25,877 bases of DNA from an uncultured Campylobacter sp. (lineage in GTDB: Bacteria; Campylobacterota; Campylobacteria; Campylobacterales; Campylobacteraceae), in contig NZ_CALIBF010000003.1 in the NCBI RefSeq assembly GCF_938045465.1, forward strand, positions 1-25,877, given 5' to 3'. A program made the position numbers and the translations under genes. Below are positions 25,695 to 25,877 of the stretch, in pieces. Position 1 is the first letter of the stretch. Each line of letters begins with the position of its first letter. Under the pieces are notes generated by a model. That model was given only the letters and a program-made list of their open reading frames with translations. It did no database searches and was not told where the DNA came from.

Positions 25695-25877
25695 TTAATT
25701 GTGTCGGCTCCACGTTTTTGAATGAATAATTTTAGCATTTGTCCACTTTGGGTCATTCAAGTATTTACGACAGAATAGCAATGTATAATGCTGGATTTTA
25801 TAATCCTTTTTCTCATGAAAATATGAGTTTAAGTTGATATAAAATTCCTGCAGCAATAACGTTTCCAGTAATTCCTT
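25695..25877 (-). CDS. 3' end of an unrecognised gene (cut by the window edge)
   Basis: 60 codons plus stop, open to the window edge. The product KELLETLLLQEF, later NDPKWTNAKIIHSKTWSRHN, reads like real protein, with mixed hydrophobic and aromatic residues and AT-rich codons like those of the immunity-type array. No family can be given. Confidence 0.55.
   Translation of the reverse strand, partial: KELLETLLLQEFYINLNSYFHEKKDYKIQHYTLLFCRKYLNDPKWTNAKIIHSKTWSRHN

Overview
The window looks like chromosomal DNA of a Campylobacter-type epsilonproteobacterium with a moderate GC content, in the range of C. gracilis and its oral relatives. Reasons: AAATTTTA-type words are dense everywhere, promoters have a TATAAT box below a T-rich stretch with little -35, ribosome binding sites are AAGGAG-like, pyrG and recJ form an overlapping pair (as in C. 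jejuni, where an NrdA gene also lies nearby), and the proteins look epsilonproteobacterial. The species is inferred, not proven.

Left part (1-12300): an NnrS-type membrane protein with a very unusual, low-complexity N-terminal extension that contains a 15-residue tandem repeat; a small cupin; pyrG-recJ on the minus strand; a membrane-anchored exported protein resembling the YdgA/DUF945 group, ending in a very clear intrinsic terminator; the class I ribonucleotide reductase large subunit behind a strong promoter and a structured leader of about 130 nt; and a DUF3137-like membrane protein.

Middle part (12370-16850, minus strand): a compact, AT-richer run of about ten small genes and gene fragments, read from one promoter at about 16840 next to tRNA-Ala. 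Several resemble immunity-type families (Imm40-like, DUF4279-like, DUF3885-like, DUF6714-like, DUF7674-like). No toxin, integrase or secretion gene is visible. Several members are broken by a stop codon or frameshift. I read it as an orphan polyimmunity array in decay, and it is the most unusual region here.

Right part (16950-25877): tRNA-Ala(GGC) on minus, then tRNA-Gly(GCC), tRNA-Leu(TAA), tRNA-Cys(GCA), a 51-residue entericidin-like lipoprotein gene and tRNA-Ser(TGA) on plus; a gene-free stretch of about 740 bp; a periplasmic M16 (PqqL-like) zinc protease; a TonB-dependent outer-membrane receptor with a Fur-box-like promoter and an unusually long, Cys-containing signal region; a membrane protein whose reading frame is split exactly at an A8/T8 tract; and the 3' end of an unrecognised minus-strand gene running off the window.
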